Positions 13,001 to 25,620 of a stretch of DNA of 64,000 nt are shown piece after piece. The DNA comes from Gorsachius magnificus (taxonomy: Eukaryota; Chordata; Aves; Pelecaniformes; Ardeidae). The DNA lies in contig CM067081.1 of the NCBI GenBank assembly GCA_034008185.1, positions 21,017,821 through 21,081,820 on the forward strand, read 5' to 3'. Positions within the stretch are counted from its first letter, which is position 1; each line of letters begins with the position of its first letter. Below the pieces are notes generated by a model that saw nothing but the letters and a program-made list of their open reading frames with translations, was not told the origin of the DNA and made no database searches. Position numbers and translations under genes: made by a program.

Positions 13001-13604
13001 AATGTAAAAGATCAGAACAAATTTGCTTGTTTATTATACCAATTTCATCTTCCACAAGAAACACGCTGGTCTGACTGCTTTATATTCTGTAGAGAAAAAG
13101 CTCTCACTGCTAAACTGATAGTCCTTGGCCATGAACAAGAATTTTTCAGTAGCGGCCAATGGTTTCAAACACAGCTTCCTTCTCTTTGATGAATATCTAC
13201 CTTATCAGGTGAAAGTGGGCACCAGCTTCTCTCCTCCTGTCCAGCAGTGTCTAATAGCTCACGCATATTTGTACAGCTTCCAGGCTGTAGCTGTCTCAAG
13301 ATCAGCCAGCTTGAGAAGTTGTGCCTGTTGAGTACAGTGCCAGTAGCATATTCCTCCTAGGCCCTGCAGAGCAAGTGCAGCATATAGGCATCATGCCTCC
13401 TCCTGGTTCCTACCTCACTCTTTCCTATGGAGTTGTGCTAGGTGAGAGTTTCCTAGCCAAAGGTCTTATTGAACTTCCTTGAAAGTTACTAACTGGTTCT
13501 AATGAGAAAACTCTTCACTTATTTTTAATAGAAAGTTTTCCCCAGCAGCCTTGGCAACCAATGGTGGGAGGGGCAGGTTTCTCTCTTACAAGCAGTGGCA
13601 AGAA
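10021..13604. other. Unique AT-rich noncoding stretch
   Basis: No gene recognised. The longest open frame is 12341-12886 on plus (181 codons). It shows no domain, contains no Kozak-like or splice support, and is within what chance produces in 64 kb. A purine tract at 11366-11450 is listed separately. Confidence 0.55.
11366..11450 (+). repeat. Purine simple repeat (GA)n, G15, (GAAA)n
   Basis: An almost pure purine strand of about 85 bases: a GAGAGA run, then 15 consecutive G (11393-11407), then GAAA/GAAG repeats. Mirror-symmetric purine tracts of this type can form triplex (H-DNA). Length polymorphism and assembly errors are likely here. Confidence 0.9.
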
Positions 13605-14325
13605 TAAGGAAGAATCACACTCTTATGATCTCAGTACACTGGAGAAGTGGGCTTACAGAAAGCTCATGAAGTTCAACAAAGGCAGATGTAAATTCCTCCA
13701 GTGTGGAATAGAACAGTCCCATGCAACAGGACAGGCTGGGGAGAAGGCAGCTTTGCGGAGAAAACATGGGAATCCTGGTGGATGACTTGAATTAGTGAGA
13801 GCAGAACCTCCAAACCAAGTGAATAGGCTGTTCTTTGTTCTGCACTTCTGAGACTGCGCCTGAAGCCCGATGTCCAGTTTTGGGCTTCCCAAGACCAGAC
13901 TAACTCCAACATACTGGAATGAGTCCAGTATATCACCAAGGGTTACTGAGATGATTAGCTGCTAAGTGCTTGATGTACAAGGAGCGCTTGAGAAAGCTTG
14001 CTTTGCTCAGTTGGAAGGAGAGAAGGCAAGGGACAGATCTTATTGGTGTCTTCTCTTGGGGGTGCACAGCAAAAGCTTGAGAAGGAATAGACACAAACTG
14101 CAACACAAAAACATTTCTACTGGATATCAGGGAAAAAAATAATTCACCACTATGTCTAACTATGTCACCAGTGTCACTGGCCCAAGGTGCCTAGAGAGGT
14201 TGTCAAAACTCCATCCCTGGAGATACCCAAAATTTGATATCAAAAAAGCCATAAGCAACATCATGTAACAACAAAATTCATCAAATGACCCGCTAAGGTC
14301 TCTTCAAACCCATTTTATGATGAAG
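13605..14325 (+). mobile_element. Old, decayed CR1 LINE 3' fragment
   Basis: The plus strand starts with LEKWAYRKLMKFNKGRCKF, which matches the segment of CR1 ORF2 just after the RT core (ERWA..LMKFNKAKCKV). Downstream, nucleotide-level CR1 landmarks survive in order: 'gtccagttttgggc', 'aaggagcgcttgagaaa', 'gaaggagagaaggcaagggacagat', 'tggatatcaggg', 'agagaggttgtcaaa', and a degraded tail 'aatgacccgctaaggtctcttcaaaccc' near 14283. Numerous indels and stops show this is an old copy. Its 5' end is truncated and the boundary (about 13605) is approximate. Confidence 0.8.
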
Positions 14326-17300
14326 GTCTTGAATGGAGATCTTAGAAACATAATTTCTGTTATCAGGTGTTACCATTCTGGTGAGATCTTGGATGGTGAA
14401 TACAATTGCGATAGGCCTGAATCTAATTATAAAAACAATGTTTATATCATAATTGGTGAAAGTCAGTCAAGGAATGAATGTAAATTTCTTAAAAGTACCT
14501 GGTTGTCATATACATATTCAGAGACAATCTTTTACAGAAACGAACTTGCTTTTTGAGGTCCTCTTGTGCTATAAGTAAAAACTTTTTTCAGTATTTGCTA
14601 TTTACATTTATTACCTAACATTACAATTTCTTAAAAGCTAAAAGAGTTGTATGATATAAACTCATGTTTTACAGATAAAAGAGAAGTAAAAAGTCATTGA
14701 TTTTGAAAACAAAATGAATAGTTGGTTTTGTTTGCTCTGAGTATTTCTGGTAATACAGGGATGTGTGACCACTACATAGTAGAAAGAGGCTGTGCAAGAT
14801 GAGGTTCAACCTATTCCTTTCAGACTTCTAGTTCTGATGTTCTGCAGAGCAAGGTGCAACCCTGAGAGATAAGCAAGTGCCACTGTTTAGAAATCAAATT
14901 AATCTTAATTTTGATTTAGAAGGCTTAAGGCAGTAGAGATCAATACAAGCTCCTCGTTTTCAGTGCAGCACACTTAGCTTTTGTTACTAATTTTCTTTTT
15001 TTTCTCTGACACCCCCACATAAAAGTTGCATAGCTGGTTTCTGTTGCTGTTATTTACTGCAGTTGCACATCGAATACTTTGCTATTTCTCGTGACATTTT
15101 TCATACACCTCAAACATCAGTTTCTGTGCTATTTCACACATGCCTATTTTTCATGAGAAAAAATTTTTTTAAACACAGTTATCATTCTTTTTAAAACCAT
15201 TCTCCTTTCCCCCATTTTCTAACTGGGGTATCAGATAGGGTATCTGACAGAAGAGTCACTGAATGACTTGAAGACTGTAGTAAAATATGCTAACATTTCA
15301 CTGGCATGTTGTCAAGTGTGACTTAAACCTTAGAATCAATACAAATTGCACAGTTATTTGATATCTGATTATTTGCCTAGTGCTCCATTTATCCTGAGGA
15401 GACTCAGCATCTCTTTGTACAGGACAGACTCCTGAAATGAAGAGAGTATGATTGTTAAAAAAGGGAAAAACTGCAACCGTATTGGGAATCCTTCCAAGTA
15501 TCCACATCAAGTCTGTGAGGATATGCGTTGAATTACTCCGTAGAAAGCAAATGGAAACAGAGGCCTCTGCATCATTCAGTGTATGCTGAGCATGCTGATG
15601 GAGAAGTCCTTATGCGAAAACCAGCAAGGACCTATAAAAGAAGCAAGAACTTTGAATCTAAGGCACTGAGAAGAAAACTGGCTTCATGGAGCTTTCTTTT
15701 TTCCTTCTGAATCAATTTAGGGCCTATGAAAGGTGCTGAAGTGACAGACCAAATTCCTTCCTTAATACACAAAACAGGTGCAGCAAATGGTGATTTTGGA
15801 GCTTTCTCCACTGTACCAGTGCATTTCAGGCCTGGTTGAAGGGGACCACCTCCAGGCAGAGCGGGGACTTCATCTTCCAAGCCTGTACTTTTTTTTCCTG
15901 TGTTCACTGCCAACAAAGACACCAATTAGTGCATAGCCTCAGCATTTGAAACAAATGAAAGCAGAGACAATAGAATAAAGGGAGAGATGTGTTTGCTCCT
16001 GGAATTCTGTTTTGACATTTATTTTAGATTTTAGCAAGGCCTACAATTGTTTGCATTATTTTAAGGAAAAAAAAAACAAACCAACAGTCTCATTACCATT
16101 GGATACGATGATGGGGGAAATGGGCTGGAAAAATCCTGGATCTTCGCTGTGCCTTATTCTGGAATTATAAAGAGTAGGGCAAATTCTTTACTGCTGTGCC
16201 ATTCAGCTATTATGTTTAACAATCTAATTAGAAAGGCTGTGTTGCTTTTCCCCATTATAAAAGCAAAGACAGTGCACACAAGCAAAACCAATTAGACAGC
16301 TGTAGTTTACAGAGCTGGCTTGCCTCGAGGCTGATTTCTAATGAACCCCCAGTAGATGGTTCCTATCCAGAAACAGGACAGAAGCAGCACAGTGATAACA
16401 CGTGCTATCTTTCCTGTAATCAGGCACTAATGCCTGCTCTAGTCCAGGGAGCTGTCACTCGAGGTGGCTGTTCCTTTCTGCAGCCATGCTTGCCACCAGC
16501 ACCAGCACTGTGACACTAACCTGGCTGATAATGCGTGTCCCCAGCGTGACTCAGAATCATGTTAACAGGTGGCAATAAACCTAAAATGTTCCTCTTGGTT
16601 TTATGATTGTTACTTTCAGCTCACCAGGGACTTGTTTTAACTTAAAGCAGACACAAAACTATACAATAACCTGCATAGTTGCCATGCTTTTATTTTTCAC
16701 CATGTATGGCTCAAATTAAGGCTGGCTGTATTGAGTAGATTGCTCGCTGCAAGTTAGTCATCTGTTTAGTGTTTCTGATGTCCCACAAGGAAGTTGTGGT
16801 TGTTCACAAGTCTATTAATTAAAAAGAAAATGACTAAGGAAACTACTCAGTGGGTTGATGAACCATTCAACCACTTCAAAACTAAAGAAAACATTAAAAC
16901 ATCCCCCCCCTTCCTTTCTTGAATAGCCTGATAACAGGTATTTGTTTGAATTAAACTTTATAGGGCCTGTGAAAAAACAAGCTCTTGTCATCACTGCATT
17001 TAAATGAGCTTTATGTACAAGAAACCGAGTAGCACTGCCTGAGCTAACATAGATGAGATCATGTCAGCATTCTCATTAAAAATACCCTTATATTCAGTGG
17101 GTTATGAGTAATTTATAAAAATTCACTACAGGCTAAAATTTTGTATTATTTGACAGCAATACTTTGGTCAGACAAGGCAGGCTGGGGGCTTGCAGAGAAG
17201 TTTGTATAAATTAATTTATATTCATAAATTAAAAGTACTTGCACAACTATATATTCATATATTTATTCTGCTGTAGAGTTGCATTGCTATTGCTGTTGCT

Positions 17301-19264
17301 ACTATTTATCACCTCAGACATGATTTTCTTGCTCATATTGTTTTGAATTTCTCCATTGGGGAGACATAATAAGTGCAGAAACTGTTCTCTTCCGCCATTT
17401 TCACACACTGTTTGCGTCCTCTCCTCTTGTTTCAGCAGGGTATATAGGGGTGGAGGCGGTTAAAACAAGATAATAAAAAAGGGAAAAATTTGAAGACTCA
17501 GGAGTAAAGAATAGAAATCCAAATTGTTGTAGTTTAAATAAACTTAAACAAGACATTGTGAGTTAAGACTAAGCAAACAGGAATTTGAAACACATTTAAG
17601 TTACACCACCACAGCAGAAAACCTGACTTTTTGATCCAATTTTTTTTTTTAAATGCATATATTACAAGGGGACAGAAGACATTTTCTAACTAGCTTTCAT
17701 TGTTAGAATGCTTTTAAAATGAAATAATGAAAAAAAATTTGCACTTGAGGATAAAAGCCTGAGCTGGCAGAATTATTACATCTCTAAATTCACCCAGACA
17801 AGGGCAAAAATAACAACTAAAAGGGGAAAAATTTTTGCCAGTAATGCTTTCAATTTATATTTGCAGTTACTGCTTTTTAAAGGAATTATTTTTGAGGATG
17901 GTCAAATGGAGTAAAGGTCTAGTTATGAACTTTATTAAATTCTGCCTACACTGACAGAGGTAGCTTAAACTAACCCTGTGGGTGAAGGTAAACACAAAAG
18001 AAGGGGTTACCTAGGCTACTGTATATTTGCAAGTACTTGCCAATATCTCCAAATGTAGCTTAAAAACCAACCAAACAAAATAGATAATGAATGCTTGTAA
18101 GGATTAGGAAATGTGCCAAAGATAACAGATCAAGGAATTATTCTTCATGGGAAAAAAATGTAGGATCAGATTTCTAAAACTAAATCTAGTATGAATTCTT
18201 TATACTGAGGCAATTTGATTCTCCAAAGAAAGAAAGTGCATTGGTGGGTGGGTGAGATGAAAAGGCAGCTTTTAAAGACCTTTTCCTATGTTTGCAATGG
18301 TCACTTATTGTTTGGAGTAAAACTAGGTCAATTATTGTTGGTTCAAAAAGAGGTAAAAATTATGTCTGGATTAATTCCAAAAGCTTTTTTTTCCCCTCAT
18401 TTTGTACTATGCAAATAATACAAAAGATGTATTTTCCCATTGACTGACAGTCCACCGTAGGATGTCTTCTCAAACTTTGAAAACGGCATCTCCCTGTCGC
18501 CAGCCGTCAATTAGAGGAGTTCACTGCTGATGATTTTTAAGTTTAACCTGCACATAGTGGATAGGATATCTGCCTGGGGAAGGAAGTTGATGAGTTGGTC
18601 ACTTCATGGTTGGTGTATATGACTGCCCAGGATCCAAGACCCCCATATCAGGATGAGGACCAGACTTTGTTTTGAGATTCAGCAAAACTAAACCAAGGTG
18701 AAAAGAAATAGGGAAAAGAAGCATCTTTTTAATGACCTCCTTTAAAACATGTTTCTTACAATAGTCTGCGTGGTGATTCATTCTTTTCACAGGTTTTGTT
18801 ATTTTGGGGCCACAAGCATGTTGATAAATGATCTGGATTGTCTTGCTGTTAAATACAACTCCTTTATGTATCTCTCAAGACTGTTTTATATCTTCGTGCA
18901 GAAGAACAAATCCTAAGTACTGGGCAAACCTCAGACTAAAATCTGGAAAGCAATCAATCCCTGCAAGCATGTAGTCATGTTTTTACATATCCTTCATGTA
19001 TGACTAAGGACCAAATTGTGGCCCCATCCTGTGCTTTCACAGAAGGGTTTAAGACACATACGCACTTCTGGGTAGAGCTTCCTTACAGAGGAGTGTAAGC
19101 ATAGAGGAATCCTTGACTAAGTCAGACTGGAGAGCCATTTTGTCTGTTTCTCCATCTGATATAACCAGCCCCAGATGCTACAAAGAACGACAGAAGAACC
19201 CTGCAGGAGGCAGAGGCAGAATAATCTGCCTCCACAAAGATCTCCTGATTCTACTCACTAATTG
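14326..19264. other. Unique noncoding stretch, with a candidate conserved element
   Basis: No gene recognised and no dispersed repeat identified. The segment around 16.15-17.35 kb differs from the rest and is described separately. Short homopolymers occur near 16903 (C9) and 17641. Confidence 0.55.
16150..17350. promoter_or_regulatory. Candidate conserved noncoding (enhancer-like) segment
   Basis: A repeat-free stretch dense in motif-like words: homeodomain cores (TAATTAG at 16226, CCAATTAGAC near 16289, TTAATTAA near 16816), an AP-1-like GTGACTCAG near 16544, E-box-like CACGTG-type words near 16399, and MEF2/TATA-like AT clusters at 17205-17260. There are no long open frames. This texture is common in vertebrate developmental enhancers. 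Conservation cannot be measured from one sequence, so this is inference only. Confidence 0.25.
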
Positions 19265-20030
19265 TCAGAGATTAGCTTAAGCCCCGAAGCACTAGGTTTA
19301 ATATCTCTTCCAAAAGTTTTATTTTCTTTAATTATGATAACTCTGGATATCCATGATATTGATATAATATCCAATCTCTTGATGAATCTGGTTAAGTTTT
19401 TGGTCTCAACAACTTCCTTTGGCAATGAGTTCCACAATTTAATTACATGTAATATAAAAAGGTATTTCCTTTTATCAGTTTTGACTTGCCCACCTTTTAA
19501 TTTCAGTGAATGCCTTGTTGTTCTTCCTTCCAGAGCCAGAGTGGAAGCCCCTGATCTGCTTTCCCTGTACTATTTTATATGATAACATTAATTTGTAAAA
19601 TGTTTTCATTTTGCCTCTCATTCATCTTTTTACAAGGGGAAAAACCTCTGTCTTTCCAATTTCTCTTCATATGACCACATTTCCATTTCTGTCATTTTTG
19701 TGTGAACTCTCACCAAGTCTGTCTTATTGTTTTATGGGACACAGTGTCTGAAATGCTCTATCATTTTTATATTTAAAAGTATTATGATGTTTTCCATGCT
19801 GTTTCCATCCTTTCCTCCATGCTTCTACAGCATCTGAATGCTGTTAGATTTTTTTTTTTTGGACCCTGAATATACTGGTGTCTGCAGTGGTACCTACTTT
19901 TCCCTGGTGAAATGAGCCATTATACAGATTCTAACGCCTTGTCGGAGTAATTTCACTTTTTTCCTCTGATGTGCTTTACTTTGCATTTATCAATGATACT
20001 TGAAGCTAATTTAGAGCTGTCTGTTCCTAA
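19265..20030 (-). mobile_element. Ancient CR1/L3-type LINE relic
   Basis: The plus strand contains phrases characteristic of the reverse complement of old amniote CR1/L3 elements. Examples are 'ggcaatgagttccacaatttaatta', followed by 'aaaaggtatttccttttatcag', 'ccttgttgttcttcc', 'gataacattaatttg' and, near the far end, 'tttgcatttatcaat'. They appear in the order expected for a minus-strand copy. Divergence is high and no reading frame survives. This class predates the avian CR1 subfamilies seen elsewhere in the window. Ends are approximate. Confidence 0.7.
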
Positions 20031-23000
20031 CTAACTGAAGGGATTTTGTGTGGGGTCCACTCTCCATAAATATGGTGTTTAACCTGAGGCTGAATTGTAG
20101 ACCCTTAGTGAGATAGTTTCGCCCAGATAAGGGCCCAGTTTTCCTTCCTCAGCTGATGGAGAGAGGTAAATGATGTGAATGCCTCTGGAGCAAGACCCTG
20201 TCTGCCTAATCTAAGCGCTTAAATTTAGATGGGAATTAGGGTCCTGCCTTTCTGTATACTTTGGTATGGTACTGTTCACTATCCATTACTGATCCTCCAT
20301 AGACATCAAAAGCAAGCCTTAGAATGAGACTTGAGTTCACCTCACCAGCAACCTTCAGCTTTTAAAGAAAAAGCTAGAAACCTCTTAGTAGAAGCCTTTG
20401 GATTAAAAAATAAATCCATAGCTATTTAATCCACAGAGTTGCTATAAAGGAAATTCAGAGAGAGAGCTGGGTTGCATGCTAACCCAGAGAACAGTGGGAG
20501 GAAATGTGGCTTTTCTCACCCTTTGTGCTTCCCACAGAACACCTCATCAGGTGCCCTGAAAGGGTGAGGGATGAGGGATGTAAATCTGCTATTGGCCAGG
20601 AGAGTTTATGCTATGATAGCATCTGCTGTTGGAAGTCAAGATCACAATCCGATTTATCTTACACGTTCTTATCTTATACTCAAAAGAAGAATCCAGACTC
20701 AAGGAACTCAGCCTAATGAAGCAAAGAAAAAAGATGAAGAGCAAGAAAACAGGAATATTAAGGAAGATGGAACATAAGAAGGTATAAAAGGGGTATGTTT
20801 ACATAGTCCCAGAAAGTACACATTTTAGGTGTATTGTCCTTGCATTTTTTCAGACTTAATACATACAAGGACATAAGAACCATCCTACTGAGCTGAAAGA
20901 TAAATCATTATAAGTAGACCCTCTGACCATGTACCTCTCTGTTGTACTCTCTGGTAGTTTTTTTATAATTCAAACTTTTTATTGTGTTTACATTTATTAA
21001 ACAAAATACTGCCTTACTCTTTACCATTACCTTACATATACTTACTTATTCCACCTGTATTCTTTTATTTTGATCCTTAGGATTTACCCTCAACAATGCT
21101 TTTTTTTCTAAAACTTCATGTAAGTTAGCAGAAATGTAAAGCCACAGTTAAAAATCAATGCTTTAGGACATACAAATGCCAGCTGGTGGTGTGGAAATGT
21201 CTTGGGTGGCCAGCTGTGATTTTGGGGTTGCCTGCAAATATCTGGGAAGTTATGATGAACCTGTTTCTGAACAGATCTGGTGAGACTAACTTTTCGTGCT
21301 CTTTATGCCACTGGCACATGAATGTTAGCGTTGGTAATTGGAACCATTGCATAACATTGTGAGTGAAATTCTGAACCATAACCTTTGGAAGCAGATGGCT
21401 TTCATCATGTGCACCATGTCATACTGCAATATGCCTTTTTTATGCTGAATTCAATAGTATACTGAATTAGAAAAGATTGTTTACTCATTTAGTGGTTTAG
21501 TAATAATCAGGAAAATGATGAAGTAAGGAACTATATGTCTATTGAAAATATATTCAAATCTAGCCACTAGTGAATACTTCTATAGTTATTTGAGGGTACT
21601 GTCACCTCCGGTTTACTTCCAGTTGTATCACTTTACTTGAGTTTTGAATATGTAAGTCCTGTCTTCCATTTTATACACACACATGCACAGGCAGACAGGT
21701 TGTTGCTTTAAAATGTCATTTCCATGAAGTATCACTTGAAAAATCCTCATGACTTTAACTAAGTTAGAGAAAATTGTGCAAAAATACAAGGTCGAAAGAG
21801 CCCTATATGGCAGATCCTTGTTTGCCAGCTTCAGAATGGTTCAAAGGACTTACTTATTTGCTTACCACCAAGGCTAAGAATATGTGTCAAAACTGCTTAA
21901 GATAGGGATCAGTTTTAATAAATATGACCTCAAACCTTCCAAGGTGTTTAGGTCTGGGAACACTTATAGTACATCTGTTATTATTTTGGTTCAGATGAGT
22001 TTATTGTTTTAATCAGCAACATTTCAAGAGAGCTAGTATAAAAGAATTAGAAATACTAACTTGTTTTCCATGTTTATATTTCTGCCATTATGTAACTTTC
22101 TTTTTCATGACTGAAGTTATGAGATATCTTGAGTTGTGGCAAAGCAGGACCAAAAGTCGGGACTGAGTACCCTTTCTATAGGTCTTTCTTTCCAAGCTAG
22201 AAACTGCGAGTCTGCTGTAGGAGTTACTGGAGGAAACTGAAAGGACTGTTATACAGAAGTTAAGACTACATGGGCATCATGGGCATCTCCTGCATAAATC
22301 TGTGGATAATTTAAAAGTTAATTTCCATGTCCTCTCCAAAGTTTCCTATTGCGCCCCTTCCTCCAGGGAAGTTACTTCCAGTGGAATTGTTTCGGATGAT
22401 CTGTAGATAGGACTTTTCATATATAGTCTTCTGGATTAAGTATCCCAGTAACAATATAAGCAAAAGAATAAAATCCAATTTGTATGAGTGATACAGAGAA
22501 GGCAGGCTTGGAGCCTCTGGTTTTCTCCAGTTTGCAGCACCTGACCTGAAGGGGACATGCGACAAAGCTTGCTGGGGCCAAATCAAAGCTCTAAAAGTGA
22601 ATGAATTTTTTTCAGGGAATTGGGTCTATGGAACCTACTGCACTGGCAGGAAGAGAAGGTGTCCTAGTTTATAGAAATTGTATATTAGAAAAACAGTAAA
22701 TATAACAACACTTTGGAAGGAATATCGACCATATGTTTCAGAGCACTCCTAAAGTCATTCAAATTATTTTAGGTTATGTATACGGTGGTTAACAGGCATG
22801 ATTCACAAACATATCATATATGCTCCTCATAAACTTATCGAGTGTTTTCTTAAAACTGTTTAGAAAGTTAAGTCTGCTACCCCTCATGGATCTCCGTATG
22901 CTGATGGCTGATTACCATGAATTACCCATGCCAGTAATTCATCAGAAAACAACTAACTTCACAATAATTCACCAGAAACAGTGTAAAAGCAAGTGTTACT

Positions 23001-25569
23001 TTTCCTTACTTGTTCCATACAATGGTTGTTTGAGCTGCTGTGTATCTTATTTTGTCTGTTCTGTTGTTTTGTTTTTTTTTTCCCCTGCACAGTAGGTTAT
23101 GCTACTTTAAATTATCTCTTTTATCCTTTGAGATCATTCACTTCAAATATTTGTAGATTTTATTTCACGTCCAACCCACCATTCAGTCAAGCTATCTACT
23201 TGTAATATTTCGTCATAAGTGAATTCCTCTGGCCCAGCTGTTCATTTTGCTTTCTGCCCAGCAGCTCCTTTGCTTTCTTTTCTGCTTCATCAAGAGGCAA
23301 AAATACGAAGGAGCTAGGAAAGAAGGGCTGGGTTAGACGGGGGGCTCTTACTGTCTCTTCTGGATCTGTCTCAGCCTCAGATGTGAATTACCTAGGTGAG
23401 TGGGTAATATTTTATTTTCAGTTTAGTGATCAAGACATCATAAATAAATAAAAAATTGTCAGCTTGAACCAAGATTTTTGAAATTTCTTTGCTGCCAAAA
23501 CCTTTCCTTTTCAGAACACTTTCAGGTCAGACCATATTGATTTCTGTATTGTTGGTAGTTTTGTGTTTTCCTAACTACAGATAAGTTGAAGTATACTAAC
23601 AATAGCCTGCCTACTTCACAAAGAGACACGTTGACTTGCTTTGCTGCTGTAACAGAAAGTATTTTGAGGCCCATAGCTTCTACAGCTGGCGCAGTGGTGC
23701 TGTGCGCAGGTGGACAACGCTAAGTGGCCTGGGGTAGAGTATTACAGTACTGATTTACAGACCACCGTTATAGACACATTTCATAGTTCAGACAAGCCAT
23801 CCAAGAGACAGCAGCTTCAGAATATAGTGCAAGCTTTAACTTTATAGCCAAGCTTTAGAGAAATGCTTGTGCTGTTGCACAGCAAATATATATTTTATCT
23901 AACCTTTAATCCCGTTTTATTGGATATAATAGATAACTCTACTAATCCAGAATGCTGGATCTGGAAAACATTCTGTGTAGAAACTACTTTGAGCACAATA
24001 AATCTTCCAACTCTGCTTCATTTCAGTCTTTTCTTCTGCGAAACCTGTCCACTTTGCTGTTTTTCCTGGTGATAGGTTCTGAGCCATGTGTGAGGAGATT
24101 TCATAGAAAATCAAAGAGTGATCTGTTTCTATTAAAAAAAGAGTTGTGGCTTAAAATGTTTAAAAGGAATATTCTATTTCTCTGCCTTTTCTCATAATTT
24201 ACATTACACAACTCCGGATTCCCCAGACTTGAACACCTAATTCTTCTAGGCAAATATTTTTCTTATTCTACTTCTGCTCACTGCATCCAAGTTCCTCAAA
24301 TTTCCCAATTCATCCTATTCAAGCCTAAGATTTAGGAACTTTATGATACTTTCTTGTCTGGAACTGAAACTATTCAGGGTCTTATTTACATTCAAAAACC
24401 TGTACAGACATCAAAATGGGAGTGTGGTTTTCCATCTTACTGTAACTAAACAAGAAAGTTTAAAAGGTCTTAGGATGTCTGTATCTGCTTTGATATTTTT
24501 GGAATTAAAAACCAGTTAGATTGAGCACATGCTAAACCCACATTTTTTTCCAGGAAAGAAGGAACTGTGCACCATTCTGCATCTTAATAGCAAAGTATCC
24601 AGCACAGTAGCAGATACCAAAAGCTGCAGAACTTTGCTGCAGTATCTGGGACATGAAGACTATGGGTGGCTGTGGGTCAGGAATGGGACAGTTGGAAAGG
24701 TCTTCTGCATTACATTGTTGCATTTTTTTAAGGTGCTTGTCTGAGGTAGGTTTCTGATTCACTACGATAGTAACATTAATAATGAAGAAAGGGGAAAGAG
24801 TATAAACTAAAAAGGAAGAGTTTGAGAAAATTGAGAAAGTAACGTTCATGCAGTGTGAATCAGGTGGTAAAAAGAGAAGCAAAACAAATTCAGTTTAGTC
24901 TTTAGGTTCATGCCTTTAGCAGTGAGATATTAATTAACCTTTAGAAGAGTTTAGCTGGTGTTGTGATGAATTCTCCAGTGCAGGAAACATTATTTTAAAT
25001 CAAGGCTGGAGATATCTATGCTTGATTTGATGTAGAAATTATATATATGTGATCATATAAAATGTCTTTGTCTGTTTGTCGGGGTGTCCCCTGACCAGTT
25101 TTGAACCTATTGGCTAATTTCTGTCAATGTGACAGGAAGGCAGTGTTCTCACACACAACAGTCATTTCTATGAATCTTATGAAAAGAAAGCAGCCTGAAA
25201 GAAATGGCAGTGTGCGTCCACATATTTTTACCCCCAAAGAATCCACATGGTTGTTAATTTCTCTCACTGCTAAAAATGTGAATGTCAAGTCTAGAATGTA
25301 TTTAGTTTTGGTTTCTAACACTTGATTCCTACTGTGTTTATCACCCTATTTAGAGCGCATTCTTAAGAGAGAAACTCTCACCAGAGTTCAAATGTGTTAA
25401 AGATACCTAGCAACTCAGTCAATCAGCCAGGAGGCTCAGAATCACAGGAAACCTGTTTCATCCATTCTGGAGCTCATGGAATGACCTCTTTTAAGCAATA
25501 CAGTCTAACTCCAACACAACTATTAGAAATGAAGTTAGTCATAAAAATGGGAAGACATATGGCATCTGT

Positions 25570-25620
25570 TAGGGAGAAAATCAGACTAGATGACCACAGA
25601 GGTATTATGTGGCCATAATA
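25570..25620 (+). mobile_element. Possible old CR1 3' tail
   Basis: The stretch 'aatcagactagatgaccacagaggt' parallels the CR1 3' UTR motif (TTGGACTAGATGACCTCCAGAGGT). No ORF2-derived sequence could be recognised upstream and no terminal octamers follow, so this may be a heavily truncated ancient copy or chance. Confidence 0.3.

Noticed and set aside
22815..23260. Possible third ancient CR1/L3 relic on minus
   Set aside because: Only loose resemblance ('cataaacttatcgagtgttttc', 'ttgtagattttatttcacgtcc'). Landmarks were too few and too diverged to support a call.
23680..23740. TGGCGCAGTGG, a perfect A-box word
   Set aside because: No B box at the right distance and no cloverleaf pairing. A single 11-base match is not enough for a tRNA or SINE.
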